Assembly: GCA_029204225.1 (NCBI GenBank) | Contig: CM055108.1 | Coordinates: 22,246,326 to 22,310,325 of the forward strand | DNA length: 64,000 nucleotides | Origin: Diphasiastrum complanatum | Taxonomy: Eukaryota; Streptophyta; Lycopodiopsida; Lycopodiales; Lycopodiaceae | Direction: 5' to 3' | In this document: positions 63,058 through 64,000 of the stretch, one piece after another | Layout of the letters: every line of letters begins with the position of its first letter | Position numbering within the stretch: position 1 is the stretch's first letter | The notes under the pieces: generated by a model | Seen by the model: only the letters and a program-made list of their open reading frames with translations | Databases searched by the model: none | Told to the model about the DNA's origin: nothing | Program-made: the position numbers and the translations under genes

Positions 63058-64000
63058 CTTTTCTACTACATCTATGAGGAATTCAGATTTTGTTTTGCAA
63101 GTTGCTGAATTTCAGCCCATTGAATGGGTGATTGATAGTGGTGCTACTCGTCATATGACTTCTCGTAAAGAAGCATTCACTAAATTAGTGAAAGTGCAAA
63201 ATGGAAGGTACAATGTGCGGATGATGCATCTTATTCTATTCATGGAATTGGAATTGTAGCCATCATTCTGCCTAATGGTGAAGAAAAGTACATTAAAAAT
63301 GTGCTTTATGTTTTGGAAATCAAGAAGAATCTTCTTTCGGCTTCAACTATGTTGAAGCAAGGAGTAGTTGTTGAGTTCAAAGAAGATAAGCGTCTTGTCA
63401 AGGATCCTAAAAGATCACTCTTGATTATTGTTTCGAGAACAATGCATGCTGGCTTATTCATTATGGATACCTATGAGCGACGAATTCCCTCTACATGTCT
63501 TGTTGCTTCTACATCACAATCATTGGAGTTGGCTGAATTGTGGCACGCAAGGTTTGGGCATCTCAACTTTGCAAGTTTGAAGAAGCTGAAGACATTTAAT
63601 ATGGTAGAAGACATTCCTACTATTGAGCAGCCGGAAGGGCATGTATGCGAGGGGTGCATACTTGGAAAGTTTCAAAGGAAACCTTTTCCAATTGATGGAA
63701 CTATAAGGGTTCTTGATAAATTTGATTTGGTTCATAGTGATGTTTGTGGTCCAATGAGGACCGAATCCTTTGGAAAGTGGATCTATTTTGTGACTTTTAT
63801 TGATGACTTTTCCCGTTTTACATGGATCTATCCTATGAAGGCTAAATCGGAAGTTTTTCAACATTTCAAAGATTTTCTAGCAATGGTGGAAAATCAGTTT
63901 GGGCATTCTTTGAAGACCCTATGCACCGATCGAGGAGGGGAATACATTAAGAATACGTTCGGTGCATTTCTTTGAGAAAAGGAAATTCTACATCAAATGA
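63058..64000 (+). pseudogene. Copia protease-integrase, 5'-truncated, runs off window
   Basis: Begins ATGAGGAATTCAG, equal to the MRNSG position before the protease of the Copia element at 42.9 kb, so LTR, leader and most of gag are absent. It encodes EWVIDSGATRHMTSRKEAFT, a frame slip at about 63205, then LAELWHARFGHLNFASLKKL, HVCEGCILGKFQRKPF, LVHSDVCGP and FIDDFSRFTWIYPMK, CTDRGGEYIK. A stop falls at 63973-63975. Apart from a few substitutions and indels it mirrors 42080-42975. The rest lies beyond base 64000. Confidence 0.9.

Noticed and set aside
1-64000. CRISPR arrays, prokaryotic operons or organellar insertions
   Set aside because: No regularly spaced repeats with unique spacers, no bacterial gene order and no plastid or mitochondrial genes were seen.

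Overview
The window is nuclear DNA from a land plant with a large, transposon-rich genome. It has spliceosomal GT-AG introns, one recognisable plant gene, plant-type LTR retrotransposons with tRNA-derived primer-binding sites, plant-type BED/DUF659 hAT transposons, and many long (CT/GA)n tracts. The host protein is clearly homologous to Arabidopsis ISE2 but diverged from it (from memory of that protein). Together with very long TE-filled introns, this points to a big-genome vascular plant, perhaps a fern or gymnosperm. The species cannot be fixed from sequence alone.

Layout. 1-7773: left-truncated Tat/Athila-like Ty3 element on the minus strand, with decayed gag-pol, an internal-repeat leader, a tRNA-Asp primer-binding site and an 810-bp LTR. 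7774-19600: AT-rich intergenic DNA with relics: Copia RNase H, a (GA)n/CACGTG repeat block, the C-terminus of a Helitron helicase, a Ty3 RT scrap, several LINE 3' ends and a 182-bp hAT MITE with a perfect 8-bp target duplication. 19608-47596: thirteen in-phase exons of the C-terminal part (about 940 residues) of an ISE2-type chloroplast DEVH-box RNA helicase on the minus strand. Its N-terminus, including helicase motif I, is not found in the window.

The ISE2 introns carry most of the interest. One holds a full-length 5102-bp hAT transposon (28043-33144) with terminal repeats, an exact 8-bp target duplication and a six-exon transposase of 984 sense codons broken only by one in-frame TAG. Another (11.6 kb) holds an internally deleted Copia element (35240-37508), a hAT BED fragment, a LINE fragment, a Copia element (39301-44995) and a 289-bp hAT MITE (46688-46976).

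48126-64000: nested transposons. A chromovirus (48775-55172, LTRs about 98% identical, target duplication AGAAC) sits inside a LINE relic. That relic is part of a head-to-tail run of 5'-truncated LINEs whose junctions fall in (CT)n tracts. Then come a decayed second hAT, a longer LINE starting directly at a (CT)n tract (59764 to about 63057), and the start of a Copia copy closely related to the one at 42 kb but in the opposite orientation.

The best candidates for something little described are (i) a LINE group with (CT)n tails that also joins at (CT)n tracts, (ii) the nearly intact hAT and its short relatives sharing a C(A/T)TAGTTGC terminus, and (iii) the compound (GA)n/CACGTG block. No tRNA or rRNA gene, CRISPR array, or prokaryotic or organellar gene set was seen. 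Coordinates of splice sites were read by eye from GT/AG positions and reading-frame continuity; percent identities are visual estimates.
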